This document shows positions 1-8,599 of a DNA stretch of 64,000 bases, in pieces. The number at the start of each line of letters is the position of its first letter. Positions within the stretch are counted from its first letter, which is position 1. The notes beneath the pieces were generated by a model. The model was not told the origin of the DNA. It did not search any database and saw only the letters and a list, made by a program, of their open reading frames with translations. The position numbers and the translations under genes are program-made. Source of the DNA: Aeromonas veronii bv. veronii (GTDB taxonomy: Bacteria; Pseudomonadota; Gammaproteobacteria; Enterobacterales; Aeromonadaceae). The DNA is taken from contig NZ_CDDK01000002.1 in assembly GCF_000820225.1 (NCBI RefSeq), positions 214,492 through 278,491 on the forward strand. The letters run 5' to 3'.

Positions 1-63
1 TAGGGCACTTCTTTATATCGGACGGTCTATTGGTGGCTGTTCGCCCTGTTCAAGGTATCGCTC

Positions 64-612
64 ATGGTCAAGATCACTCTGGTATCCCTGCTGCATTCAC
101 TTTGTACCCGCTTTCCGGTTTACCCCGCTGCTTCGTTGACGTCCCTGCTGGATGCCCATCAGGGCGAGGTGTGGTTGCCTGCACGCAAGGGGGCCGACAT
201 TGCGCTGTTACGCAAGCATGCCAAGGAGGCTCATGAGCTGGCGTCACTCGATGCGGGCTGGTGTGATTTTGCCGCCAGCGACAGCGGTGATACACCCAAG
301 CTGGATGCACTGGCCAACTACGACAGCGAGATGATGGATAACCTGCTGATGTACTGGCACACCGCCGCCAAGATCAACAGCCCGATCACCGATAACCTGT
401 TCGAGCTGCGTCGCGAAGTGGTGGATGAGGCCCACGGGGCCAAACTTGCAGCTGCCTGGGAGCAGCAACAACAGCTGCGTTTTGAGCAGCTGATGGCGAT
501 GGCGGCCAATGGCCGGGATCTGCTCTGCTTTGTCGAAGTGGAGTCCGCCTACTGGCTGCGGCAAAAGCTGAGCGAGCAGCCTGATGTGGAGCTGATCACC
601 CCTGCGTTGTAA
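64..612 (+). CDS. Hypothetical protein, 182 aa
   Basis: An uninterrupted 182-codon frame with the codon use of its neighbours. I do not recognise the family. The product looks soluble, with no signal peptide or membrane segment. The middle is rich in charged and Ala/Gln/Leu-rich helices (around residues 75-165, with a run of glutamines near 134-137). An AAGGT-like ribosome site lies about seven bases before the ATG. It is followed by a 160-base gap and the DUF2750 gene on the same strand. No function is proposed. Confidence 0.65.
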   Translation: MVKITLVSLLHSLCTRFPVYPAASLTSLLDAHQGEVWLPARKGADIALLRKHAKEAHELASLDAGWCDFAASDSGDTPKLDALANYDSEMMDNLLMYWHTAAKINSPITDNLFELRREVVDEAHGAKLAAAWEQQQQLRFEQLMAMAANGRDLLCFVEVESAYWLRQKLSEQPDVELITPAL

Positions 613-771
613 AAGGGGCAATATGATAGCTGGCGGTCTCGTTATCGAGGAGGCTGCTCTATCCTTATTTGCGTCATTGTCCTCCCCATCCGGTGCCAAG
701 GGGCTGCAAGCTGGACAAGCTGACGACAAGATGTGAACATGGCGCCCTTTATCGAGAGAGAGACTTGGCCA

Positions 772-1164
772 ATGAGCTATGAATTGAGCGACACCGAGCG
801 CAATGCCGCGCTGCAACTGAACGCTGACTACCGTTACGATCACTTCATCAGCAAGCTGGTCGAGCATGAAGAGCTGTTCGTCCTGACTGACGAGCATGGC
901 GTCATGATGCTGACCACCGACGATGAGGATTGCATCCCGGTATGGCCGCACCCGGAGTACGCCAAGGCGTGGGCTGAAGGCGAGTGGGCCGATTGCAAGC
1001 CGCAGTCCATCACCCTCAAGGTGTGGCTGGAGCGCTGGGTTGACGGTATGGAGCAGGACGAGCTGTGTGTTGCCGTGTTCCCGACTCCGGATCAGGAAGG
1101 CATCGTACTGGAGCCGGCTGACGTGGCTGACGCCATTGCCGAGAAGCAGGCCAAACGCGGCTGA
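772..1164 (+). CDS. DUF2750 family protein
   Basis: A 130-residue small acidic soluble protein. The central segment, reading FVLTDEHG, then a short acidic stretch and IPVWPHPEYA, is the pattern I associate with the DUF2750 family, whose role is unknown. The ATG at 772 (MSYELSD) is preferred over an in-frame GTG at 733: it follows a purine-rich GAGAGAG and gives the usual compact family length. The gene is closed by a strong hairpin terminator at about 1195-1230 that it shares with the convergent gene on the minus strand. Confidence 0.8.
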   Translation: MSYELSDTERNAALQLNADYRYDHFISKLVEHEELFVLTDEHGVMMLTTDDEDCIPVWPHPEYAKAWAEGEWADCKPQSITLKVWLERWVDGMEQDELCVAVFPTPDQEGIVLEPADVADAIAEKQAKRG

Positions 1165-1194
1165 TCACTGCTCGATTCGCAACACCGGTTGCCA

Positions 1195-1230
1195 ACAAAG
1201 ACCCCGCCATCTGGCGGGGTCTTTGTTTTA
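1195..1230. terminator. Bidirectional intrinsic terminator
   Basis: A 14-bp stem (arms 1195-1208 and 1213-1226, loop ATCT) followed by T-rich sequence on the plus strand and preceded by A-rich sequence. It lies between the convergent DUF2750 gene and the YejA-like gene, so it can end both transcripts. Confidence 0.85.
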
Positions 1231-1258
1231 GGTCTGTTTGCCAAATGAGTTGTCGCTA

Positions 1259-3109
1259 TCAGGGCTGGCGATAGGTGGTGTCGATGATGGGCTCGGCCGG
1301 GAAGGTTTTGCCGCTCTTGATGGCTGCCCTGGTCTCGGTTTTTAGCTCTTCATCGATCCACAGCAGACCGCCATAGCTGTAACCGCTGTTGTCGCCACCA
1401 AGGGGCCAGTAGAGCTGCTCGCTCTTGGGGGTTGCTGGTACTTTTGGCAGTTTGATCCAGCGCCATGCCCCTTCCCGGGTATAGGGCACCTGATAGGCAG
1501 GGACGAAGCTCGCCAGCTCATAGAGCCGCTGCTGGATCTGCCGTGACAGGGCCGCCTTTTTGGCAAAGTCGAACTCCTTGTCATACTGCTCCACCAGCGC
1601 TGTGATGGCGTCGTCATCGATGTTCATGATGTTGTTGGTCTGGGGTTTGTTGGCGTTGACCTTGTGGAAGAACTCCCAATAGGCGGGATAGCGGCTACCC
1701 GCCCAGGCCATCCAGGCGCTCTGGTGCTTTTTCTCCAGCATCGATTTGAAACCGGCCGAGGCATCCATCAGGTTTAGCTCCAGATTAAGCCCCGCCTTCT
1801 TGGCCTCTTCCCGCAACAGCGTGAGCCGCTGGGCGTGCTCTGCGGTGGTGTAGGTGATAGCGAGCGTCAGTGACTGCCCCTTGTCGTTTTGCAAAATCCC
1901 CTGTGGCCCCACTTTGTTAAAGCCTGCCTTGGCAAAGTATTCCCGTGCTAGTTTGGGATCGAACGGACGGGCCTTGATCTCGCTGTTGGTAAACTCACCC
2001 TGACCTGAGCCATAACTGTTGAGTCGCTGGTAATCCCCCCGCAGCAGGGTGGTGAGCATCTTGTCGAGGTTGAGGGCATGCTGGATCCCGAGCCGCACAT
2101 CGAGATTATTCAGCTGCGGATCGGCGGTGTTGAGATAGAGCCCCATCGGCGATTGCGGAGTCTGGTTGTAGAACCAGGTGCGCGCGATATACCCCTTCTC
2201 GAACTCGGCGGTTTTGGTCTTGTCGTGCCACCAGTTAGGCATCACCAGCGGGAAGGTGTCGAGATCGCCGCGCAGGAAGTGCTGCCAGGCGATGTTCAGA
2301 TCCCTGAGCACCTTGATCTCGATCCGCGCAGGATTGAAGCGATGCTGGAAGTAGCGCTCGTCATCCCCCCACCAGTTTTCAATCCGCTTGAAGGTGACCG
2401 ATTTACCCTTTTTCACCTGATCGATCTGATAGGGGCCGGTGACCGGCAACACCTTCCAGTTGTACTCCTTAACCCAGTTGGCAGTGAGCTTGATGGCGTG
2501 GCTCGGCTCCGGGCTGATGGGCAGTGACTCGAGCAGATCCTGGCGGCTCTTTTCGGTGCCGCTGGTGATGGCCAGAGTGTGATCATCAAACTTGGTTATG
2601 TCTGCTATCTGGGTGCTGTAGTAGTTGTTGTACCAGGGGTCGTTGATCTCTTTGCTGCGCATCATCTTGAGGGTAAAGAGCCAGTCATCGGCGGTGACCG
2701 GTTGGCCGTCTGACCAGCGTGCTTTGGGATTGATGCGAAAATAGAGGGTCTTGTTGTCGGCGCCGAAGGCCCACTCGTTTGCCAGCATCGGCATTGGGTT
2801 GCCGGTAACGGGATGAGTGCTCAGCAGTGGCAGGTTGGTTTCCCGCACGTAACCGGCAAAGGCGCCGTTGGAGTCGGGGCCATATTTGCGCAGGGTCAGG
2901 GGGAAGCTGGTCATAAAGGTGCGAAAGGTGCCGCCGCGCTTGGCGGCCGGATCGGCATAGAGAGGATCCTGGTTGTTGCTCTCCCACTTCAAGTCTGCGG
3001 GCAGCGTGGCACTCCAGCCAAAGGGGCTACAGCACAGGGTCAGGGTGATGGCGGTGGCGCGAATGATAGGGGAGAGTCGGCGCACCCCGGCTGTGATGGT
3101 CGATGGCAT
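1259..3109 (-). CDS. YejA-like extracellular solute-binding protein (family 5)
   Basis: A 616-residue periplasmic binding protein of the peptide/nickel SBP family 5. The N-terminus has an arginine-containing signal peptide with a hydrophobic core ending near residue 33 (GWSA). The mature start (LPADLKW, then YADPAAKRGGTFR) and the later SDGQPVTADDWLFT motif resemble YejA-type proteins, which in E. coli serve the YejABEF importer of oligopeptides and microcin C. No permease or ATPase gene lies next to it, so it is either an orphan that uses a distant transporter or a sensing/scavenging protein. Family assignment is firm; the substrate is inference. Confidence 0.85.
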   Translation of the reverse strand: MPSTITAGVRRLSPIIRATAITLTLCCSPFGWSATLPADLKWESNNQDPLYADPAAKRGGTFRTFMTSFPLTLRKYGPDSNGAFAGYVRETNLPLLSTHPVTGNPMPMLANEWAFGADNKTLYFRINPKARWSDGQPVTADDWLFTLKMMRSKEINDPWYNNYYSTQIADITKFDDHTLAITSGTEKSRQDLLESLPISPEPSHAIKLTANWVKEYNWKVLPVTGPYQIDQVKKGKSVTFKRIENWWGDDERYFQHRFNPARIEIKVLRDLNIAWQHFLRGDLDTFPLVMPNWWHDKTKTAEFEKGYIARTWFYNQTPQSPMGLYLNTADPQLNNLDVRLGIQHALNLDKMLTTLLRGDYQRLNSYGSGQGEFTNSEIKARPFDPKLAREYFAKAGFNKVGPQGILQNDKGQSLTLAITYTTAEHAQRLTLLREEAKKAGLNLELNLMDASAGFKSMLEKKHQSAWMAWAGSRYPAYWEFFHKVNANKPQTNNIMNIDDDAITALVEQYDKEFDFAKKAALSRQIQQRLYELASFVPAYQVPYTREGAWRWIKLPKVPATPKSEQLYWPLGGDNSGYSYGGLLWIDEELKTETRAAIKSGKTFPAEPIIDTTYRQP

Positions 3110-3238
3110 GTCCTTGCTCTCCTGAAGTCTGCTTCCTGCAGATCACACACTGGTGATGTCAGTCCCGATGGGGACTGGCTCATCATGAAAATTTTATCCT
3201 GTCAGGTCAATGAAATAGCGCAAATTGGCAGGCGCTCA

Positions 3239-4132
3239 TCATGTCGCGCTCTGTGGTTTGAACCCGCACAGTCGGCTACCTAGCAGATGCACTACAAAGC
3301 CGAGCAGCACCAGAGCTGAGCCCAGCCACTGCAAGGCGGTCGGATGTTCATCGAGCAGCAGGGCGGCCGCCACCATACCAACACAGGGGATCAGCAGGGA
3401 GAGCGGCGCCACCTGCGCCACCGGATAGCGCATCAGCAGTCGTCCCCACAGGCCGTAGCCGAGCCAGGTCGCGACATACGAGAGATAGAGCACGCACAGC
3501 AATCCCTGCCAGCTGAAGTTGAGCAGGCTGCTGGCCATCAGCTCCGGCCCTTCGAACTGCCAGGATAGGGCGAAAAACGGCACTATCGGTACCAGACCGC
3601 CCCAGGCGATCAGGCTCGGCAGCGTGGTCTGGTAGCGCAGACCAATCTGGCGATTGATGACGTTGCCAAGGCCCCAACAGGCTGCGGCGCACAGCGTCAG
3701 GATAAACCCGAGCAAGGTGAGGTTGCCTTCACCGTGAGTGGCGATGAGATAGAGGCCGCCCCCCGCCAAGGGCAGCGCCACCCAGTGGTGGGGTTGCCAG
3801 CGCTCCCCGAGCCAGATCATCGCAAACAGCAGGGTGAACACCACCTGGGATTGCAGTACCAGCGAGGCCATGCCCGCCGGCATGCCGAAATTCATGGCGC
3901 AGAACAGGAAGGCAAACTGGCCGAGGCTGATGGCGCCGCCATAGGCCAGCAGCCAGCGCCAGGGCATGGCGGGCTTGGGCACCAGCAAGATGGCGGGAAA
4001 GACCACACCGATAAAGCGCAGTGCCCCCAGCAGCAGGGGGGGAATCCCCTCCAGCCCGCACTTGATTGCGACGAAGTTGAGCCCCCAGCAGAGGATGACC
4101 AGAGCGGCCAGACACTTATCCTTGGTTTGCAT
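3239..4132 (-). CDS. eamA: EamA-type DMT exporter (cysteine/O-acetylserine family)
   Basis: A 297-residue inner-membrane protein with about ten hydrophobic segments arranged as two EamA repeats. Blocks such as CWGLNFVAIK, FAFLFCAMNFGMPAG, ASLVLQSQ and VAPLSLLIPCVG line up with E. coli EamA (YdeD), an exporter of O-acetylserine and cysteine. The start at 4132 (MQTKDK) matches the E. coli N-terminus and has AAGGA upstream; an in-frame ATG 18 bases earlier is less likely. It stands alone between the YejA-like gene and the DeoR-family regulator. The substrate is inferred from similarity. Confidence 0.85.
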   Translation of the reverse strand: MQTKDKCLAALVILCWGLNFVAIKCGLEGIPPLLLGALRFIGVVFPAILLVPKPAMPWRWLLAYGGAISLGQFAFLFCAMNFGMPAGMASLVLQSQVVFTLLFAMIWLGERWQPHHWVALPLAGGGLYLIATHGEGNLTLLGFILTLCAAACWGLGNVINRQIGLRYQTTLPSLIAWGGLVPIVPFFALSWQFEGPELMASSLLNFSWQGLLCVLYLSYVATWLGYGLWGRLLMRYPVAQVAPLSLLIPCVGMVAAALLLDEHPTALQWLGSALVLLGFVVHLLGSRLCGFKPQSAT

Positions 4133-4293
4133 GGTTGAAATCCTTGTCATCAGCAGTGCGGCGAGTGGGGGGGGACACCGCTCGGCGCGATCGGCAAGGG
4201 GGAGAGCATAGCCTTGTGCAGGTGGTGAGTGTCAAGGAGAAAGACCCGTTTGGATTTTTTTGTGGCGGGTCCTGATGGCAAGATCACGGCAGA

Positions 4294-5040
4294 TCAGGCC
4301 GCGACGCAGTGCAGGGTGATCCCCTTGGCCGCGATGGCGGCCCGCATGGGGGCGGGCAGGGCATCGTCGGTAACCAGCACGTTGATCTGACCCGGCGCGC
4401 CGAGCTGGCTCGGGTGGATGGCGCCAAATTTGCTGCTGTCGGTGATCACCACATTGGTCATCCCCTTGGCCAGCACGCTGTTGACCACGTCGGCCCGCAT
4501 CATATCGCGGCCGGTGAAACCCATCTCGGGATGAAAACCGTCGACCCCGATAAAGGCCTTGGAGAAGTGCACCTGCTCGATGCAGAGGCGAGTGAGCGGC
4601 CCCACCACGCTCTCGCTCTGATGCTGGAACAGCCCGCCGAGCAGCACGACCTGAGCCGGGGTATCTTTGAGCAGATGGGCGATGTAGCTGCTGATGGTGA
4701 TGATGGTGACCCGTTTGTGCAGGGCCAGATGGCGCGCCAGCATGGCGTTGGCACTGCCCCCTTCGATAAAGACCGTTTCGCCATCTTCCACCAGCTGGGC
4801 GGCCCGCTCGGCGAGGCGCTCCTTGAGCAGGTAATTGATGTTCATCCGGGCATCCGGGTCATCGGTCTCCAGCGCCATGGCCGAGCCGTGTACCCGTCTG
4901 AGCAGTCCCTGTTTCTCCAGCGCGGTGAGGTCGTTGCGCACCGTCACCTCAGACACGCCTGTGTGTCGGGAGAGTTCACTCACGCTCATCTTGCGAGCCT
5001 GATGGACCAGAGTGAGGATCAGTTGGTGGCGTGGATTCAT
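4294..5040 (-). CDS. DeoR-family transcriptional regulator of the glycyl-radical cluster
   Basis: A 248-residue repressor-type protein. An N-terminal DeoR helix-turn-helix (about residues 4-58; MSVSELSRHTGVSEVTVRNDL) is followed by the DeoR sugar-phosphate sensor domain, with VFIEGGS, TIITISSYIA, VLLGGLF and a phosphate-binding-like FIGVDGF. Members of this family respond to phosphorylated sugars. The ATG at 5040 is chosen because the HTH begins directly after it; a longer in-frame extension upstream has no family match. It lies 94 bases downstream of the glycyl radical enzyme on the same strand, with a stable hairpin between them, so it is probably the cluster's own regulator. Confidence 0.88.
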   Translation of the reverse strand: MNPRHQLILTLVHQARKMSVSELSRHTGVSEVTVRNDLTALEKQGLLRRVHGSAMALETDDPDARMNINYLLKERLAERAAQLVEDGETVFIEGGSANAMLARHLALHKRVTIITISSYIAHLLKDTPAQVVLLGGLFQHQSESVVGPLTRLCIEQVHFSKAFIGVDGFHPEMGFTGRDMMRADVVNSVLAKGMTNVVITDSSKFGAIHPSQLGAPGQINVLVTDDALPAPMRAAIAAKGITLHCVAA

Positions 5041-5070
5041 GGTGCGCTCACATGCAAGGTGTTGGATAGC

Positions 5071-5097
5071 GGCAAGCCACCCGTGGGATGGCTTGCC
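5071..5097 (-). other. Intercistronic hairpin between glycyl radical enzyme and regulator
   Basis: A perfect 9-bp stem (GGCAAGCCA at 5071-5079 against TGGCTTGCC at 5089-5097) with a 9-base loop. There is no T-run, so it is not a classical terminator. It may stabilise the upstream enzyme mRNA or lower read-through into the regulator gene. Confidence 0.5.
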
Positions 5098-5134
5098 AAT
5101 CATATGACGTCCCTGGCGCCATGGGTGCGCCCCG

Positions 5135-7570
5135 TCAGAGACTGTGCTCGGTGCGGGCGATGATATCATCTTGCGCATCCGGGGATAAGGCGGTGAAGAA
5201 GGCTGAATAGCCCGCCACCCGTACCACCAGATCCCGGTACTGATCGGGATGGGCCTTGGCTGCCAGCAGGGTCTCCCGCGAGACGATGTTGTACTGCACA
5301 TGCCACCCCTTGTGCACTTCGAAGAAGGTGCGCAGCAGGCTCATCAGCTTGGCTTTGTCCCGCTCGTTCTCAAGGCTCGCCGGACTCAGCTTCTGGTTGA
5401 GCAGTACGCCGCCGAGGATGGCCGCCGTGGGCAGCTTGCCGATGGAGTTGAACACCGCCGTCGGGCCGAGACGATCCGAACCCGACGAGGGGCTGGCCCC
5501 TTCCGCCAGCGGCGTGCGGGCACGGCGACCATCCGGGGTGGCCATGGTGGCGGCACCGAAGGGTACGTTGGCGGAGATGGAGGAGGTGCCCGCATAGTAG
5601 GTACCGCCGATAGGGCCACGGCCGAAGCGGGTGTTGTGCAGCTCCTTGAGCTCGTCGATGTAGCTCTGGTAGGCCTGCACCAGCAGCAGGTCAACCTCGT
5701 CCAGATCGTTGCCATATTTGGGGGCGGCGTTGGTGAGGCGCTGGCGCAACTGCTCCCCTGCCAGCCCGGCAAAATCTTGTTCGAGTGCTTCGGCCAGCTC
5801 TTGCTGCTCCACAATCCCCTGCTCGAACACCAGTTTCTTCAGGGCTGCCAGGCTGTTACCGAGGTTGGCGATCCCCACCTGCAGACCGGAGACCCAGTCA
5901 TAGACGGCGCCCCCCTGCTTGATGGTTTTGCCACGCTCGATGCAGTCATCCACCAGGGTGCTGCAGAGGATGTCGTGGGCCTGCGCCTCCAGCACGCTGT
6001 CGACCACGCAGTCGATCTCGATGGATTTGCGGGTGAAGTAGCGCACCTGCTCGTCCCAGCGGGCCATCACCTCGTCAAAGTTGCCAAAGCTCCCGTCTCG
6101 CAGCGACTGGGGCTGGGGCAGGAATACCTTGCCTGTGGTGGCATCGCGGCCACCATCAAGGGAGGCCAGCAGGATGCGGGCGAAGTTGATAAAGCTCATG
6201 CCGGTGCAGCGGTAGCCCCATTTGCCTGGCACGGCGGTCTCGATGCAGCCGATGGCGGCGTAGTGGTGGGCATCCTCCACGCTCACCCCGAGCTTGATGA
6301 ACTCGGGGATCACCACCTCGTCGTTGTTGAAGGCGGGCATGCCGAAGCCGCAGCGGATCACCTGAATGCAGGCGTCGAGGAAATCCTCGCTCATCCCGGC
6401 ATGATAGCGCACAGAGAGGTTGGGCTGGGTGGATCGGAGCTGGCCGCAGGACTCCAGAATCGCGTAGGAGAGGCCGTTGACCGCGTCATGGGCTGCACCA
6501 TCCCGCCAGTTCTGGCCGCCGATGGTGACGTTCTGATAGAGCGGGCTGCCGGCGGAGGCCTTGGAGTGGGTGCCGGAGCGGATCTTGTTCACCTCCAGCA
6601 ACTTGAGCCAGCACCCTTGCAGCAGTTCGATGGCGCGGGGGCGTGACAGGGATTCCGACAGTTCCACTTCACGGCGATACCAGGGGTAGAGGTACTGATC
6701 CATCCGGCCAAACGACACCGAGTGGCCGTTGGATTCGATCTGCAGGATGAGCTGGATAAAGTAGCAGAGCTGCAGCGCCTGCCAGAAGGTCTCGGGTGGC
6801 TGGTGGGCGATGTGGGCGCAGTTGAGTGCGATGGTCTCAAGTTCGCTTCGGCGCGGCTCTTGCGCGGTCATGTCGCGGGCCATATTGCTGGCGAGAGTGG
6901 CGTAGCGCCCGATGTGATCGCTGACCGCCTCCAGGGTGATGGCGACGGCGTGTAGGAACTGCTCACGTTGCAGATCGGCCCAATCCGCCAGATCCAGCCA
7001 ACTGCGCCGCTCGGCCACCTTGGCCTTGAAGCCATCGAGACCCAGCGTGAGCAACTCCTCATAGTTGACCGCGAGGTGGGCATCCCCCGAGGTCATGTTG
7101 CCCTCGGCCTTGATGATGCCGCTCTCCAGCAGCGCTTTCTGTTCGTCGGTAAAGAGGCCGAAGCAGCGATCCTGCACCGTCTGGCCGCGCCAGAAGGGGG
7201 TGAGGGCGTGGATGATTTCCTTGTCGGTTTCGCTGACCGCAAAACCGGCGCCGGGACGGTCGGCCAGCTCGTCGATCTCCTTCTCAATCCAGCTCACTGT
7301 GTATTCCGGAAACAGCGGCGCCGCCCGTACCTGACTGGCCTGATTGCCGACGATAAGCTCGTCGTGCTTGATCCAGATGGTGCGCTGCTTGAGGTGATGA
7401 GCCAGCGCCAGCGCGCGGCGCACCGGCAGTGGCCGGGCGAGATGAGCCTGATAGGCCTCGGTGTAGTGGCGGGCCCGCTCGGTGCAGACCGGTGGCTGAA
7501 CGATGTGGATCAGGCTCTCTTTGTGGGCGCGGATCCGCGGGCTGAGGGTATTGAGGTCGAGCTGGGTCAT
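5135..7570 (-). CDS. Glycyl radical enzyme, YbiW/PflD (glycerol-dehydratase-like) type
   Basis: An 811-residue, probably cytosolic and oxygen-sensitive radical enzyme. The C-terminal RVAGYSAFF motif supplies the glycyl radical (Gly787). The active-site GCIETA motif supplies the thiyl Cys442 and general base Glu444. The Cys-x-Glu arrangement marks the dehydratase/ring-opening side of the family rather than pyruvate formate-lyase, which has a Cys-Cys pair. The gene ends 4 bases before its activase begins on the same strand, and an FSA aldolase is divergent. That context matches E. coli ybiW-ybiY-fsaA and pflDC-fsaB. The likely substrate is a phosphorylated polyol or anhydro-sugar; this is inference from context and family. 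Confidence 0.92.
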   Translation of the reverse strand: MTQLDLNTLSPRIRAHKESLIHIVQPPVCTERARHYTEAYQAHLARPLPVRRALALAHHLKQRTIWIKHDELIVGNQASQVRAAPLFPEYTVSWIEKEIDELADRPGAGFAVSETDKEIIHALTPFWRGQTVQDRCFGLFTDEQKALLESGIIKAEGNMTSGDAHLAVNYEELLTLGLDGFKAKVAERRSWLDLADWADLQREQFLHAVAITLEAVSDHIGRYATLASNMARDMTAQEPRRSELETIALNCAHIAHQPPETFWQALQLCYFIQLILQIESNGHSVSFGRMDQYLYPWYRREVELSESLSRPRAIELLQGCWLKLLEVNKIRSGTHSKASAGSPLYQNVTIGGQNWRDGAAHDAVNGLSYAILESCGQLRSTQPNLSVRYHAGMSEDFLDACIQVIRCGFGMPAFNNDEVVIPEFIKLGVSVEDAHHYAAIGCIETAVPGKWGYRCTGMSFINFARILLASLDGGRDATTGKVFLPQPQSLRDGSFGNFDEVMARWDEQVRYFTRKSIEIDCVVDSVLEAQAHDILCSTLVDDCIERGKTIKQGGAVYDWVSGLQVGIANLGNSLAALKKLVFEQGIVEQQELAEALEQDFAGLAGEQLRQRLTNAAPKYGNDLDEVDLLLVQAYQSYIDELKELHNTRFGRGPIGGTYYAGTSSISANVPFGAATMATPDGRRARTPLAEGASPSSGSDRLGPTAVFNSIGKLPTAAILGGVLLNQKLSPASLENERDKAKLMSLLRTFFEVHKGWHVQYNIVSRETLLAAKAHPDQYRDLVVRVAGYSAFFTALSPDAQDDIIARTEHSL

Positions 7571-7574
7571 GATC

Positions 7575-8471
7575 TTATCCTCTGGTCACAGGGGTCAGCC
7601 CCTGACGTTGGGCGTATGCGTGGGCAAAGCGGAGTAAATCGGGGTCGTCGAGCGGCGCGTCCGGCGCCTGATAGGGCAGATCCAGCAGGGCATATTTGCC
7701 CATCCCCAGCGTGTGGTAGGGGAGGAAGTGGATCTCCTGCACCGTGCCGAGGCTGGCGGCGGTGTCAGTGATGGCTTCGATCGATGCGTGGTCGGCATTG
7801 AAGCCGGGAATGAGTGGCACCCGGATCTGCATCGGCACGCCGCGCTCGGCGAGGCGCTTGAGGTTCGCGATGGGCAGCTCCACCTTGCCGCGGGTCCAGT
7901 GGAAGAAACGTTCTTTATCCACATGTTTGAGATCCGCCAGCACCAGATCAAGCGAAGGGAGGCTTGGCTCAATCTGGTGCCAGGGCACATGGAGGCAGCT
8001 CTCGACCGCCGTGTGCAGCCCTTCTGCCTTGCAGCGGGCTAGCAGGGCAGCGGCAAAGTCGGGCTGCATAAAAGGCTCGCCACCGGAGAGGGTGACGCCA
8101 CCGCCGCTGCGTTCGAAGAAGGGACGATCCCGCAAGATGGTGTCCATCAGGGTGTCCAGGGTTTCATCCCGGCCGCACACCTGCAGCGCTTCGCTGGGGC
8201 AGAGGCCGCGCAGCCGTTCCATATCGTCGGCCTTGAGGGCAGAACGGTTGAGCTGGATGCCCTCGCTGTCACGCAAGATTGCCGGACAAGCCTGGCTGCA
8301 GAGCTGGCATCCCTCGATGCACTGGCGCCGGTCGAGTAGTATGTCCTGCTTGGGAGAGCGGCTTTCCGGGTTTTGACACCACAGACAGGCCAGCGAGCAC
8401 CCCTTGAGAAACACCAGGGTGCGAATGCCGGGGCCGTCGTGAGTTGAATATCGTTGCAGGTCGAAAATCAT
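7575..8471 (-). CDS. Glycyl-radical enzyme activating enzyme (radical SAM)
   Basis: A 298-residue radical-SAM activase. The signature CSLACLWC (Cys25, Cys29, Cys32) binds the SAM [4Fe-4S] cluster. An inserted ferredoxin-like segment begins with [12 protein letters not shown] (Cys51-Cys62), as in the YbiY, PflC and GldB-type activases and unlike short PflA. DGPGIRT near residue 12 and SGGEPFMQ are typical. It is translationally close-coupled to the glycyl radical enzyme (4-base gap) and installs the Gly787 radical. Its promoter region is shared with fsaA and contains a perfect FNR-type palindrome. Confidence 0.93.
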   Translation of the reverse strand: MIFDLQRYSTHDGPGIRTLVFLKGCSLACLWCQNPESRSPKQDILLDRRQCIEGCQLCSQACPAILRDSEGIQLNRSALKADDMERLRGLCPSEALQVCGRDETLDTLMDTILRDRPFFERSGGGVTLSGGEPFMQPDFAAALLARCKAEGLHTAVESCLHVPWHQIEPSLPSLDLVLADLKHVDKERFFHWTRGKVELPIANLKRLAERGVPMQIRVPLIPGFNADHASIEAITDTAASLGTVQEIHFLPYHTLGMGKYALLDLPYQAPDAPLDDPDLLRFAHAYAQRQGLTPVTRG

Positions 8472-8502
8472 ACCGCCTCCTTTTGTATGTGCATTCTATT
8501 TG

Positions 8503-8516
8503 CTTTCATTCGAAAG
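8503..8516. promoter_or_regulatory. Candidate DeoR-family operator
   Basis: Inverted repeat CTTTC-ATTC-GAAAG in the 128-base divergent promoter region. TTTC-containing repeats are common in operators of DeoR-family sugar regulators, and a DeoR-family gene sits in this cluster. Assignment to that protein is inference. Confidence 0.4.
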
Positions 8517-8521
8517 TTGAT

Positions 8522-8535
8522 TTGATTTCGATCAA
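8522..8535. promoter_or_regulatory. FNR-type binding site
   Basis: TTGAT-TTCG-ATCAA matches all ten fixed positions of the FNR consensus TTGAT-N4-ATCAA. It lies 50 bases upstream of the activase start and 64 bases upstream of the aldolase start, so it could switch on both directions without oxygen. This fits an oxygen-labile glycyl radical enzyme. Confidence 0.75.
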
Positions 8536-8599
8536 GCTATTTGCAGATGTTTTATCGCTAGAATGGCGACATATTGAACATCCCGTTAAGGAGTTAGAG

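Noticed and set aside
5249..6646. A 465-codon plus-strand frame opposite the glycyl radical enzyme
   Set aside because: It is antisense to a complete enzyme with intact catalytic motifs; long shadow frames are common in GC-rich DNA and its composition is atypical.
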